Positions 24,218 to 32,620 of a DNA stretch of 32,709 nt are shown here, one piece after another. The notes below the pieces were generated by a model. That model was given only the letters and a program-made list of their open reading frames with translations, had not been told where the DNA came from and did no database searches. Within the stretch, counting starts at the first letter, position 1, and each line of letters starts with the position of its first letter. Made by a program: the position numbers and the translations under genes. This DNA comes from Sphingopyxis sp. H115 (GTDB lineage Bacteria; Pseudomonadota; Alphaproteobacteria; Sphingomonadales; Sphingomonadaceae), in contig NZ_LNSA01000043.1 in the NCBI RefSeq assembly GCF_001468465.1, positions 1-32,709 of the forward strand, read 5' to 3'.

Positions 24218-24811
24218 TCAGGCGATGCGGTTGAAGCGCGCGAAGTCCGGACGCGGGCTGCGCTCGAAGATCGTTGCGGGATCGCCATAGCCGAGGGTCG
24301 AGATGAAATTGCTCTTCACCTGCGGCTGGTCGGCGAAAAAGGCTTCGTCGACCGCGGCATTGTTAAAGCCCGACATCGGCCCGGTATCGAGTCCGAGCGC
24401 GCGCGCGGCGAGGATGAAATAGGCGCCCTGGAGGCTCGAGTTGCGGAATGCCGTGGTCGCGGCCAGCGCCTCGTTGCCCACAAACCAGCTGCGCGCATCG
24501 GTGTGCGGGAACAGCTCGGGCAGATGCTCGTAAAATTCATGGTCGGCGGCGATGATGGCGGTGACTGGCGCCGCCAAGATCTTTTCGGCGTTCGCGGGCA
24601 AGGCAAAGGCCGCGAGCTTGGCTTTCGCCTCGTCCGACACGCACCAGATGATCCGTGCCGGCAGGCTGTTCGCGCTCGTCGGGCCGAACTTCACCAAATC
24701 CCAGATCGCGTGGAGCTGCGTTTCCGATACGGGCTTGTCGAGATAGCCGTTATAGGTCCGCGCGGTACGAAACAGCTGGTCGAGAGCGCTGTCGGAAAGC
24801 GGCTCGCTCAT
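24218..24811 (-). CDS. Nitroreductase-family protein, malonic semialdehyde reductase (RutE/HadB) type
   Basis: FMN-dependent oxidoreductase of 197 residues. The segments RTARTYNGYLDKPV, KFGPTSANSLPARI and GLDTGPMSGFNN match the RutE/HadB subgroup, which reduces malonic semialdehyde to 3-hydroxypropionate in uracil breakdown. No other rut genes are near, so the physiological role may be general aldehyde or nitro reduction. GAGGAG lies about eight bases before the ATG. It sits 25 bases downstream of nfuA, probably in the same transcript. Confidence 0.85.
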   Translation of the reverse strand: MSEPLSDSALDQLFRTARTYNGYLDKPVSETQLHAIWDLVKFGPTSANSLPARIIWCVSDEAKAKLAAFALPANAEKILAAPVTAIIAADHEFYEHLPELFPHTDARSWFVGNEALAATTAFRNSSLQGAYFILAARALGLDTGPMSGFNNAAVDEAFFADQPQVKSNFISTLGYGDPATIFERSPRPDFARFNRIA

Positions 24812-24836
24812 GGGCTAACTCCTCGGAGAAAAATGG

Positions 24837-25409
24837 TCAGACGGCGTGAACAGCCGTTACCTCGGGAACATAATGTTTCAAGAGGGACTCGATGCCATTT
24901 TTCAAAGTTGCCGTCGACGACGGGCATCCAGCGCAGGCGCCCTGCATCTTCAGATACACATTGCCCTTGTCAAAACCGCGATAGACGATGTCGCCGCCGT
25001 CGTTGGCGACTGCGGGGCGGACGCGCGTTTCGATGAGTTCCTTGATCTGGTCGATAATATCGGCGTCGGCGGGATCGTCGGCGAAGCCCGCATCTTCGGC
25101 GGGGACCGAAAAGCCCGCGCTCGCGGCGTTGAACAACGGCACATCGGCAAGGAAATGATCCATCACGATACCCAATACGTCGGGCTTCACATCGGCCCAT
25201 CCGGCGCCGGGCGCGATCGTCACCGACACGAATTCGCGGCCGAAGAAGACGCCCGTCACGTCGCCGAGCGAAAAGAGAGCGCTCGCGAGCGGCGACGCCT
25301 CGGCCTCTTCTGGGCTCGCGAAGTCGCGGGTTCCTGTCTCCATCACCGCCCGGCCGGGCAGGAATTTCAGCGTCGCGGGATTGGGCGTCGATTCGGTTTC
25401 GATCAGCAT
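24837..25409 (-). CDS. nfuA: NfuA-type iron-sulfur carrier
   Basis: Fe-S cluster carrier of 190 residues. The N-terminal scaffold-like domain begins MLIETESTPNPATLKFLPG, and the C-terminal NifU-like domain carries the cluster motif CAGC (Cys159, Cys162). The start is either the ATG at 25409 or that at 25418 (three residues more); neither has a good ribosome site and I follow the usual family N-terminus. It heads the minus-strand housekeeping series and is divergent from the RNase H-like gene. Confidence 0.92.
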   Translation of the reverse strand: MLIETESTPNPATLKFLPGRAVMETGTRDFASPEEAEASPLASALFSLGDVTGVFFGREFVSVTIAPGAGWADVKPDVLGIVMDHFLADVPLFNAASAGFSVPAEDAGFADDPADADIIDQIKELIETRVRPAVANDGGDIVYRGFDKGNVYLKMQGACAGCPSSTATLKNGIESLLKHYVPEVTAVHAV

Positions 25410-25472
25410 CAGGGGCATGTGGGGCGCCGCAAGCCTTTGTGCAAGGAGATAGGGATGCGCTAAGGCGCGCGC

Positions 25473-26345
25473 ATGCGCCGCTTCACCCATTTCGCTGCCC
25501 TCGACTGGTCGGGCGCCCGCGGCGAACGCCAGCGCGGGATCGCGCTTGCCGTCGCCAGCGGCAAGGCGGCGCCGGCGCTGGTCCGGCCCGGCCATATCTG
25601 GTCGCGCGCCGAAATCCTCGGCTGGCTCGAAGCGGCCGCAGCGGCTGGCGACGATGTGCTGGTTGGGTTCGATTTTTCGGCGGCCTTCGCGTTCATGGAC
25701 CGGGGCGCCTATTTCCCCGAATGGACGAACAGCCCAGCCGACATGCCGGGGCTCTGGGCGCTGGTCGAACGGCTGGCGGCGACCGATCCGCATTATGAGG
25801 CGGGAAGCTTCCTTGCCCATGCCGATGCAAGGCGGCATTTCCGCCAGAGCGGCGGCGACGTCGGCGACCTGTTTCTTCCCGGCGGCGGACGATTGCGCAT
25901 CGTCGAACAGCATCAGCGCGAGACGAAGCAGGCCGCGAGCGTCAGCAATTTCAACCTTGTCGGCGCGGCACAGGTCGGCAAGGCCAGCCTGTCGGGGATG
26001 CGCCTGCTCCATCGGTTGCGCGGCCGGATGCCGCTCTGGCCGGTCGATCCGGTGCCGCGCACCGGCCCGCTGCTGGTCGAAATCTATACCAGTCTCGCCG
26101 CGCGGGCCGCCGGTCTGCCCCCCGGGCGCAGCAAGATCCGCGACGGCGAAGCGCTCGACGCGGCGCTTGCGAGGCTGGGCTCGCCTCCCGTGCACACCCG
26201 CGGACCGATCAGCGACCATGCCGCCGATGCGCTGCTTTCCGCCGCATGGCTGCGTTCGATCGCGGCCGAGCCAGCGCCCTGGTCCCCTGCCCCGCTGACC
26301 GATCGCCTGGCCCGGACCGAAGGCTGGACCTTTGGCATCGTGTGA
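25473..26345 (+). CDS. Predicted RNase H-like protein (DUF429-like)
   Basis: A 290-residue cytosolic protein without a firm family. The arrangement of acidic residues suggests an RNase H-like nuclease fold of the DUF429 kind: Asp11 in AALDWSG, Asp67 in VGFDFSAAF, Glu203 in LLVEIYTSLAARAAG and Asp248/Asp252 in ISDHAADALLSAAWL. No nucleic acid substrate is known for such proteins. It starts 63 bases from divergent nfuA and ends 67 bases before the tRNA gene. An AAGG site is upstream of the ATG. Confidence 0.7.
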   Translation: MRRFTHFAALDWSGARGERQRGIALAVASGKAAPALVRPGHIWSRAEILGWLEAAAAAGDDVLVGFDFSAAFAFMDRGAYFPEWTNSPADMPGLWALVERLAATDPHYEAGSFLAHADARRHFRQSGGDVGDLFLPGGGRLRIVEQHQRETKQAASVSNFNLVGAAQVGKASLSGMRLLHRLRGRMPLWPVDPVPRTGPLLVEIYTSLAARAAGLPPGRSKIRDGEALDAALARLGSPPVHTRGPISDHAADALLSAAWLRSIAAEPAPWSPAPLTDRLARTEGWTFGIV

Positions 26346-26412
26346 CGACCGGCCGAAATTTCGGTTGTCGGATATTTCCATCCCGCCAAAAAATGCTTAG
26401 GGGACCGACAGC

Positions 26413-26488
26413 GCCGGCTTAGCTCAGTTGGTAGAGCAACCGCCTTGTAAGCGGTAGGTCGTCAGTTCGAGTCTGACAGCCGGCACCA
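26413..26488 (+). tRNA. tRNA-Thr (anticodon TGT)
   Basis: Full cloverleaf with a 7-bp acceptor stem (GCCGGCT with AGCCGGC), D arm GCTC...GAGC, anticodon stem ACCGC/GCGGT with loop CTTGTAA (anticodon TGT at 26446-26448), T arm GTCAG-TTCGAGT-CTGAC and an encoded CCA end. A TTCG-capped 4-bp hairpin at 26499-26510 follows without a T-run. No integrase or mobile element is attached to it. Confidence 0.97.
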
Positions 26489-26554
26489 GCCCCCGCTCCG
26501 CCTTCGGGCGACGATCGGGGGGCGACGATCCCGGACTTTGCAGCGGCTATTGTG

Positions 26555-26584
26555 GTGGCGGGGCGACCATGGTCGCCCCGCCAC
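26555..26584. terminator. 30-bp perfect palindrome between tRNA-Thr and sulP
   Basis: The element has two 15-base arms with no spacer, centred on CCATGG. It lies four bases beyond the sulP stop codon and 66 bases beyond the tRNA. No T-tract follows on either strand. Its place between converging genes suggests a two-way terminator or RNA-stabilising hairpin; a protein-binding site is an alternative. Confidence 0.55.
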
Positions 26585-26588
26585 ACCG

Positions 26589-28085
26589 TCAATGCGCTAG
26601 CAAGGTAGCGAGGCGGCCCTGCGCGCCATGCACTTCGACCTCGCCGCCGCGCGACCGGCGGCGTTGCCACCATTCGGCGAGCAGCTCCGCGCAACTATGG
26701 TCGATCGAGCGCAGGCCCGACAGATTCATGCTGACGCGGCGATCGGCGGGCAACGCGTCAAGCGCCGACGACAATTTGGGCAACGAGACAAAGCTCGCCA
26801 CGCCCGCGAGCCGGAGCTCGTGACCATCGTCGTCTTCGCTCTGGTCGACGTCGAGCTTGAGCCGCCGCATATTGGGGACGATCTCGACCAGCGACAGGGC
26901 AAGCCCGACTAGAACGCCGGTCAACAGGTCGGTCGCGACCACCATGACGAGCGTCGCCGCCCAGATCACCGCGGGCAGCGGGCCGTGTGATTTGAGCAGG
27001 TGACGCACGTGGCGCAGGCTGACGAGTTTCCAGCCGGTGACGACAAGGATCCCGCCGAGCGCCGCCATCGGAATCTGGCGCAGCAGCCACGGCATCGCCG
27101 CAACCAGCGCCAGGATCCAGATCCCGTGGAGCACTGCGGACATCCGCGTGACCGCACCCGCCTGAACGTTCGCCGAGCTGCGGACGATGACGCCGGTCAT
27201 CGGCAGCGCGCCGGCCGCGCCGCACAGGAAATTGCCGACGCCCTGCGCGCGCAATTCCTTGTTGTAATCGGTGCGCACGCCGTCGTGCATCCGGTCGACC
27301 GCCGCCGCCGACAGCAGGGTCTCGGCGCTGGCGATGAAGGCGATCGCGATCGCCGTAATCATCAGCGTCGGGGTCAGCATCGCGCCAAGCCCCGCCATCG
27401 TCGGCGGCGCGATCGCCGCGGTGATCGATTCGGGCACGTCGACGCGCGCCACGTCCAGCCCCGCGAACGACGCGATCAGCGTTGCAAGGACGACGCCGAT
27501 GAGCGCGCCAGGCAGCAAACGCAGCGCGGCTGGACGCTTCTTGTCCCAGAACAACGTGCAGCCGATCGCGACGAGGCCGATGAACAGCGCAGGTATGGCC
27601 GGTCCGTCGAGACCGAGAACGCGGCCCGGGATCGCGACCAGATTTTCAAGCCCGCTGGCGAGCGGACTGGCGTCGAACAGCACGTGGAACTGACCGACGA
27701 CGATCAGCACGCCGATCCCCGCGAGCATCCCGTGGACGACCGCAGGCGAAATGGCGCGGAACCATCCACCGAGCTTCATCACCCCGGCGAGGAACTGGAT
27801 CAGCCCGGCGACGACGAGGATCGGCCCGAGTGCGGCGAGGCCGTGGCGCTGGACGATTTCGAAAACGATCACCGCGAGACCCGCCGCAGGACCGCTGACC
27901 TGCAGCGGCGACCCCGCGAGCAGGCCGACGACGATACCGCCGATGATGCCGGTGATTAGGCCCTTCTCGGGCGGCACGCCCGACGCGATGGCGATGCCCA
28001 TGCACAGCGGCATCGCGACGAGAAAGACGACGACCGACGCGGTGAGGTCGCGCGCCAGCCAGTTGGAGGGGGACTGCGACGTCAT
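26589..28085 (-). CDS. SulP-family anion transporter, probable bicarbonate carrier
   Basis: Inner-membrane transporter of about 498 residues. The SulP transport domain (about 10-390, 10-12 helices, typical segments VAMPLCMGIAIASGVPPEKGL and GSPLQVSGPAAGLAV) is followed by a STAS domain (about 400-498) with the SGLRSIDHSCAELL segment. Some SulP proteins carry sulfate, others bicarbonate. The upstream gene is a carbonic anhydrase whose stop overlaps or nearly touches the start, which favours bicarbonate. Either the GTG at 28094 (GTGA overlap) or the ATG at 28085 could start it; I chose the ATG. Confidence 0.9.
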   Translation of the reverse strand: MTSQSPSNWLARDLTASVVVFLVAMPLCMGIAIASGVPPEKGLITGIIGGIVVGLLAGSPLQVSGPAAGLAVIVFEIVQRHGLAALGPILVVAGLIQFLAGVMKLGGWFRAISPAVVHGMLAGIGVLIVVGQFHVLFDASPLASGLENLVAIPGRVLGLDGPAIPALFIGLVAIGCTLFWDKKRPAALRLLPGALIGVVLATLIASFAGLDVARVDVPESITAAIAPPTMAGLGAMLTPTLMITAIAIAFIASAETLLSAAAVDRMHDGVRTDYNKELRAQGVGNFLCGAAGALPMTGVIVRSSANVQAGAVTRMSAVLHGIWILALVAAMPWLLRQIPMAALGGILVVTGWKLVSLRHVRHLLKSHGPLPAVIWAATLVMVVATDLLTGVLVGLALSLVEIVPNMRRLKLDVDQSEDDDGHELRLAGVASFVSLPKLSSALDALPADRRVSMNLSGLRSIDHSCAELLAEWWQRRRSRGGEVEVHGAQGRLATLLAH

Positions 28086-28090
28086 CGATG

Positions 28091-28786
28091 TCACTCGGCG
28101 GCGACCAGCGGCAGCGTGTCGGCGGCGCGACGCGGCCCGGCGGCGAGCGCCACCGGCAGCGGACGATCATCGCGCATCGGCACGAAACGGCCCGTTTCGC
28201 CGTCGAGGCCGAGCACGGCGCCGGCATGGATATCGACGAACCAGCCGTGCAGAGAGATTTCGCCTCGCGCGATCCCCAAAGCGACTGACGGATGCGTGCG
28301 CAGATGCGCGATCTGCGCGACGATATTTTCCATAGCGACGATCCGCACGCGCTGATGGTCTTCGGCTTCGGGATAGCCTTCCGCCGCAACGCGCTGGGCG
28401 GCGTGCGAGTGACGCAGCCAGGCGGCGACATTGGGCATGGTGTCGAGGCTTTCGGGGTGCACGAGCGCCTTCATCGCGCCGCAATCCGAATGACCGCACA
28501 CGATGATGTCGCGCACGCCGAGCGCGAGGACGGCATATTCCACCGTTGATGACACGCCCCCGTTCGCGGTCGCAAAGGGAGGCACAATATTGCCGGCGTT
28601 GCGGCAGACGAACAGGTCGCCGGGCTGCGCCTGCATGATATGTTCGGGCACGACGCGCGAATCTGCGCAGGAAATCATCAGCGCCTTGGGGCTTTGCCCG
28701 TCGGTGGCGAGTTTGGCGTACAGGTCTAGGTTGCTGGGGAAAACCTGCTTTTCAAAATGGAAGACGCGTCCGATCAGCTCGTTCAT
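28091..28786 (-). CDS. Beta-class carbonic anhydrase
   Basis: Zinc enzyme that interconverts CO2 and bicarbonate, 231 residues. Zinc ligands are Cys40, His99 and Cys102 (CADSR and CGHSDCG), with the Asp42-Arg44 dyad intact. The ATG at 28786 has AAGGAG eight bases upstream. The downstream SulP gene overlaps its stop region, so the two form an operon, as in SulP-carbonic anhydrase fusions known in other bacteria. The C-terminal ~20 residues are Ala/Pro-rich and likely flexible. Confidence 0.94.
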   Translation of the reverse strand: MNELIGRVFHFEKQVFPSNLDLYAKLATDGQSPKALMISCADSRVVPEHIMQAQPGDLFVCRNAGNIVPPFATANGGVSSTVEYAVLALGVRDIIVCGHSDCGAMKALVHPESLDTMPNVAAWLRHSHAAQRVAAEGYPEAEDHQRVRIVAMENIVAQIAHLRTHPSVALGIARGEISLHGWFVDIHAGAVLGLDGETGRFVPMRDDRPLPVALAAGPRRAADTLPLVAAE

Positions 28787-28889
28787 TCCGATACTCCTTC
28801 GCTGGGGGGCGGGCGGGACAGCGGCCCGACCGTTGGAAGGAGGCAGATAGGCGGCCTCGATTGCTGCGGCGCAGCATGAATGTAAGGAA

Positions 28890-30227
28890 TTATTGCTGCC
28901 GCGGTACCGGCTTGGCCGAACCGGGGCGCGGCAAGGCGATCTCGGCGCGCAGGCCGCCTTCGATCCGGTTGGTCAGGGTGAACTCCCCGGCTTCGCGTTC
29001 GACCATCCGCGACACGATCGCGAGGCCGAGCCCCAGCCCCTTGGTATTGCGACTGCGCGCGGCATCGAGCCGGACGAAGGGTTGCAACACGTCGGCAATG
29101 GATTCAGCGGGAATGCCGGGACCGTTATCTTCGACGCGCAGCACGATCCGCCCGGAATCGCCCGACAGGCCGACCCGGACGTCCTCGCCATAATGGATCG
29201 CATTCTCGATCAAATTGCCGACCGCCCGCTTGAATGCGTTGGGGCGCAGCGTCGCGACAAGGTGATCGGGCCCCTCATAGCATATCCGATGGCCGTGATC
29301 GGTCATGTCGTCGACCAATGTCGCGACGAGGACGGCCAGATCGACGCGCATCGGCGCCTCTGAATCCTCGTCGCCGCCAAGATAGGCGAGCACCGACGCG
29401 ATCATCTCCTCCATCTCGGCGATATCGCGTTCGGAGGAGGCGCGCAGGTCGGTGTCGTTGGATCCGTCGATGCGCAGCTGGAGCCGCGCGAGCGGCGTGC
29501 GCAAATCATGGCCGACAGCGGCGAGCGCCTGCGTACGATCGGCGATCATCCGGCTGATCTGATCCTGCATCTGGTTGAAGGCGCGGATCAGTTGGCGGAC
29601 CTCATTCGTCCCTTCCTCGCGCACAACAATACGCTCGCCCTGCCCCATGCTCTCGATCGCATGGCCCAATGTCCTGAGCGGGCGCAACGTCTGCCGAACC
29701 AGCAGGCCGCCCAAAATGGCAAACGCGATGGCCGGTATCAGGGCCAGCATGATCCGGTTGAATTTCAGGGCCCAGCCGGTCTCGAGCCCGTACATCTTGA
29801 AATGGACCCAGCTGCCGTCGGTCAAGCTGATCTGGCCGGCAACCTTGTCGTTACTGACCGGCGAGGCCAGCTGCAATTGCAGCCCGGCGCTTGCCAGCGT
29901 CGGCTCCCACTCGACCACCTGGTCGCGCATCTGCCGCAGCTCGGCCGAAAGTATATGGCGTTCGGGCGCCGTGCGCTGCCAATGGACCTTGTAGCGATCG
30001 GTCGAAAGATAGCGGGCGATTGCCGGGCGTTCGGCCGCGGGCCGCTCGTCGACCAGACGATGAACGATCACCAGATGCTCGGCGAGCCGGCGCGCTTCAT
30101 CCTCCTTGATTGAAAACTCGCCCGCGCGCTCGTACAAGAGTGTGCTGACGACAAATTCCATCGTCACCGTCAGCAGGATGATCCCGACGATGCGACCGAT
30201 CAGTCCGAGTGACGGACGCGCGATCAT
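28890..30227 (-). CDS. Sensor histidine kinase (EnvZ-like)
   Basis: Membrane-bound kinase of 445 residues. A first membrane helix (about 8-28), a periplasmic domain (about 30-155), a second helix (160-177), a HAMP domain (about 178-232) and the catalytic core follow. Phosphoacceptor His240 is in AVGHDLRTPL; the N box is NLIENAIHYGE (338-348), G1 DNGPGIP (367-373) and G2 GLGLGLAIV (397-405). Its ATG at 30227 overlaps the response regulator stop (TGATG). The ~125-residue periplasmic region resembles EnvZ/RstB-type sensors, but the stimulus is unknown. A 15-base dyad (28862-28876) lies just past its stop. Confidence 0.93.
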   Translation of the reverse strand: MIARPSLGLIGRIVGIILLTVTMEFVVSTLLYERAGEFSIKEDEARRLAEHLVIVHRLVDERPAAERPAIARYLSTDRYKVHWQRTAPERHILSAELRQMRDQVVEWEPTLASAGLQLQLASPVSNDKVAGQISLTDGSWVHFKMYGLETGWALKFNRIMLALIPAIAFAILGGLLVRQTLRPLRTLGHAIESMGQGERIVVREEGTNEVRQLIRAFNQMQDQISRMIADRTQALAAVGHDLRTPLARLQLRIDGSNDTDLRASSERDIAEMEEMIASVLAYLGGDEDSEAPMRVDLAVLVATLVDDMTDHGHRICYEGPDHLVATLRPNAFKRAVGNLIENAIHYGEDVRVGLSGDSGRIVLRVEDNGPGIPAESIADVLQPFVRLDAARSRNTKGLGLGLAIVSRMVEREAGEFTLTNRIEGGLRAEIALPRPGSAKPVPRQQ

Positions 30228-30934
30228 CAAAGCCGGTTGACGCTGGCATTCAGCATATAGCCGACACCCCGGACGGTGACGAACGGCGCCGGCCGATCAT
30301 CGTCCGCCAGCTTGCGGCGCAGCCGGCTGACGAGAACGTCGATGCTGCGGTCGGACGAATCGCCGATCCGGGTCCGCGACAATTCGATCAGGCGTTCACG
30401 CGCGATCACACGCAGCGGGTGGCTCAAAAAGCTGGCGAGCAAATCGAATTCGGCGCCGGTCAGCGGGATCATCGCGCCATCGCGGGAAAAGAGCTGGCGG
30501 CGGGCGAAATCGACCGTCATCCCGTCGAATTCGGCACAATTGGACGGCGTCTCGCGGCGCTCGTCGACGACGCCGCGACGCAGCACGGCGCGAACGCGGG
30601 CCACCAGTTCGCGCGTTCCGAAGGGCTTGGCCAGATAATCGTCCGCGCCGAGTTCGAGGCCGACGACGCGGTCGGTCTCGCTAGCGCGCGCGCTGATGAA
30701 GATGATCGGAACGCTGCTGCGCTGCCGGATCATCTTGCACAAGTCGATGCCGCTGGTCCCCGGCAGCATGATGTCGAGCAGGATCAGGTCAATCGGGCCG
30801 GCATCGAAGGTTGCCCACATTTCGGCCGCCGTTGCGGCGGGGCGAACGACATAGCCATTTTCCTGGAGCGCCCGCGCCGTAAGTGTGCGGAGCGGCGGGT
30901 CGTCTTCGACAAGCAGGATGGTCGGGGCGGTCAT
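30227..30934 (-). CDS. OmpR-family response regulator
   Basis: DNA-binding regulator of 235 residues, phosphorylated by the downstream kinase. The receiver domain has Asp11/Asp12, phosphoacceptor Asp54 (ILLDIM) and Lys103 (YLAKPFG). The winged-helix domain (about 135-232) ends with RRKLADDDRPAPFVTVRGVGY. I chose the ATG at 30934 (MTAPTILLVEDD) because an upstream in-frame start would add 16 residues not seen in homologues. No strong ribosome site precedes it. Its targets cannot be read from the window. The 176 bases between it and the dehalogenase gene hold no gene. Confidence 0.93.
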   Translation of the reverse strand: MTAPTILLVEDDPPLRTLTARALQENGYVVRPAATAAEMWATFDAGPIDLILLDIMLPGTSGIDLCKMIRQRSSVPIIFISARASETDRVVGLELGADDYLAKPFGTRELVARVRAVLRRGVVDERRETPSNCAEFDGMTVDFARRQLFSRDGAMIPLTGAEFDLLASFLSHPLRVIARERLIELSRTRIGDSSDRSIDVLVSRLRRKLADDDRPAPFVTVRGVGYMLNASVNRL

Positions 30935-31110
30935 GGCGGCGCGGGAAAGGTGGTTCGAGGCGAGCAAGGGAGAGGAGAGCATCCGCGCCCACGTAGGCGG
31001 CGCGGGATCGAGGTCAATGGTCGGCGCACGATTCGTCGCGGATCGGGAACGGCCTGTCGTCGCAGAAACAAAACGATACGATCGCCTCCCCTCGCGTCCC
31101 TGTTGCCCCT

Positions 31111-32007
31111 TCAGATCAGGAAGGCGTCCAGTTCCTGCAACAGGCGGTCAGGCACCTCCTCCTGCGGACTATGGCCGCAAGGCAAAGCGCGGCCATGCAC
31201 GATGCGCGCCTTGGGCTGCCAGCTTTCGATGACGTCGAACAAGGTGCCGACCGTACCATATTGCCCCCATAGCAGCAGCAGCGGCGCCTCCACCCGCCGG
31301 CCGGCGTCGGCCGCATCATGTTCGAGGTCGACGCTCGCCGACGCCCGATAATCCTCGCAGATCGCGTGGCGGGTTGCCGGATCGCGGTAACAGCGGCGAT
31401 ATTCGGCGACGACGCGCGGATCGAGCGCGCCGTCTACCTTGATCTGCCCTGCAAGGTGGCGGTCGAGGAAATAGTCGGGATCGGCGGCGATCATCCGTTC
31501 AGGCAGGTCGAACGGCTGGATCAGGAAGAACCACCAGAAATAGCGCGTCGCAAATTCTTTGCTCGTCTGCGCGTACATCGTCGCGGTCGGCGCGATGTCG
31601 AGCAGCACGAGCCGCGCGATGTGGTCCGGATGGTCGAGCGCCATACGGTGCGCGACACGCGCGCCGCGATCGTGCGCGACGACGTCGAAGCGATCGAAGC
31701 CGAGTGCGGCCATCACCGCGACCTGATCGGCCGCCATCACGCGTTTCGAATAATTGGCGTGCGCGGGATCGCCCGGCGGTTTCTGGCTATCGCCATAGCC
31801 GCGCAGGTCAGTCGCGACGACGGTGAAGCGCTTCGCCAGCACGGGCGCGACCTTGAACCAAGTCAGGTGCGTCTGCGGATGGCCGTGGAGCAGCAGCAGC
31901 GGCGGCCCCGATCCGCCGACCGCGGCGCGGATCGTTACGCCGTCCGCATCGACGTCCTGCCAGCTGAAGCCCGGCATGAGTTCGGGATATTCGGGGCTAG
32001 GGCTCAT
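31111..32007 (-). CDS. Alpha/beta hydrolase, fluoroacetate-dehalogenase-like
   Basis: A 298-residue alpha/beta hydrolase of the haloacetate dehalogenase group. The nucleophile Asp113 is in HDRGAR with Arg114 and Arg117 that bind the substrate carboxylate; Asp137 (LLDIAPT) and His279 (CGHSPQEE) complete the triad. HGHPQ and DLRGYGDS segments are also typical. Trp159 and Tyr220 sit at the fluoride-pocket positions of characterised enzymes, but the pocket histidine is replaced by Trp158 (FWWFF). It may hydrolyse other haloacetates or different esters. The ATG at 32007 overlaps the leuD end by 11 bases, so it is co-expressed with leucine biosynthesis genes; a metabolic link is unclear. Confidence 0.85.
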   Translation of the reverse strand: MSPSPEYPELMPGFSWQDVDADGVTIRAAVGGSGPPLLLLHGHPQTHLTWFKVAPVLAKRFTVVATDLRGYGDSQKPPGDPAHANYSKRVMAADQVAVMAALGFDRFDVVAHDRGARVAHRMALDHPDHIARLVLLDIAPTATMYAQTSKEFATRYFWWFFLIQPFDLPERMIAADPDYFLDRHLAGQIKVDGALDPRVVAEYRRCYRDPATRHAICEDYRASASVDLEHDAADAGRRVEAPLLLLWGQYGTVGTLFDVIESWQPKARIVHGRALPCGHSPQEEVPDRLLQELDAFLI

Positions 32008-32620
32008 TGCTGTCCGCACCCATAAGCCACGGCTTGCGGCCAAGATAGGCTTTCTCGAACGCGCGGATCTGTTCGGCGTGGGTCAGCGTCTCGCCGATCC
32101 GGTCGAGGCCGAGCATCAGCGCGCGCCGCGTCGCCGGGTCGATATCGAATTCGCCCGCATAGCCGCCCGCCTCGATCCGTTGCGCCTCGAGATCGACGGT
32201 CATTTCGCCGACCCGGTCGTCGAGCTCGGCCATCAGCGCCGCCACCTGTTCGGGCGGCAGCGACAGGAGGAGGAGGCCATTGTTCGCGGCATTGTCGGCA
32301 AAGATCGCACCATATGAGGAGCCGATGATGCCGCGAATGCCATATTGGAGCATTCCCCACACGGCATGTTCGCGCGACGACCCGCATCCGAAATTGGGCC
32401 CAACGAGCAGGAAGCGCGTATCCGCCATATCGTTGCGGTTCAGGATGAAATCATCGCGTGCCGCGCCATTTTCATCGAAACGCAGATCGTGGAACAGGCC
32501 GATGGCGAGCCCCGATCGATCGATGCCCTTGAGAAACGCCTTGGGCATGATGACGTCGGTATCGATATTGGCTGCCGGCATGACTGCCACGCGGCCCGAC
32601 AGGCGAAGAAAACGCTCCAT
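31997..32620 (-). CDS. leuD: LeuD: 3-isopropylmalate dehydratase small subunit
   Basis: Small subunit of isopropylmalate isomerase (leucine biosynthesis), 207 residues. It starts with the swivel-domain signature PAANIDTDVIMP and has VGPNFGCGSSREHAVW and the GIIGSSYGAIFADNAANNGLL segment. Its ATG overlaps the leuC stop (TGATG at 32618-32622), the usual coupling. The dehalogenase-like gene starts inside its end. Confidence 0.96.
   Translation of the reverse strand: MERFLRLSGRVAVMPAANIDTDVIMPKAFLKGIDRSGLAIGLFHDLRFDENGAARDDFILNRNDMADTRFLLVGPNFGCGSSREHAVWGMLQYGIRGIIGSSYGAIFADNAANNGLLLLSLPPEQVAALMAELDDRVGEMTVDLEAQRIEAGGYAGEFDIDPATRRALMLGLDRIGETLTHAEQIRAFEKAYLGRKPWLMGADSNEP

Noticed and set aside
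24837..26381. Extended minus-strand frame joining nfuA to a 300-codon N-terminal extension
   Set aside because: The extension is the antisense of the RNase H-like gene; NfuA starts normally at 25409.
26413..26488. tRNA-Thr as an integration site of a genomic island
   Set aside because: No integrase, no repeated tRNA 3' end and housekeeping-type genes on both sides.
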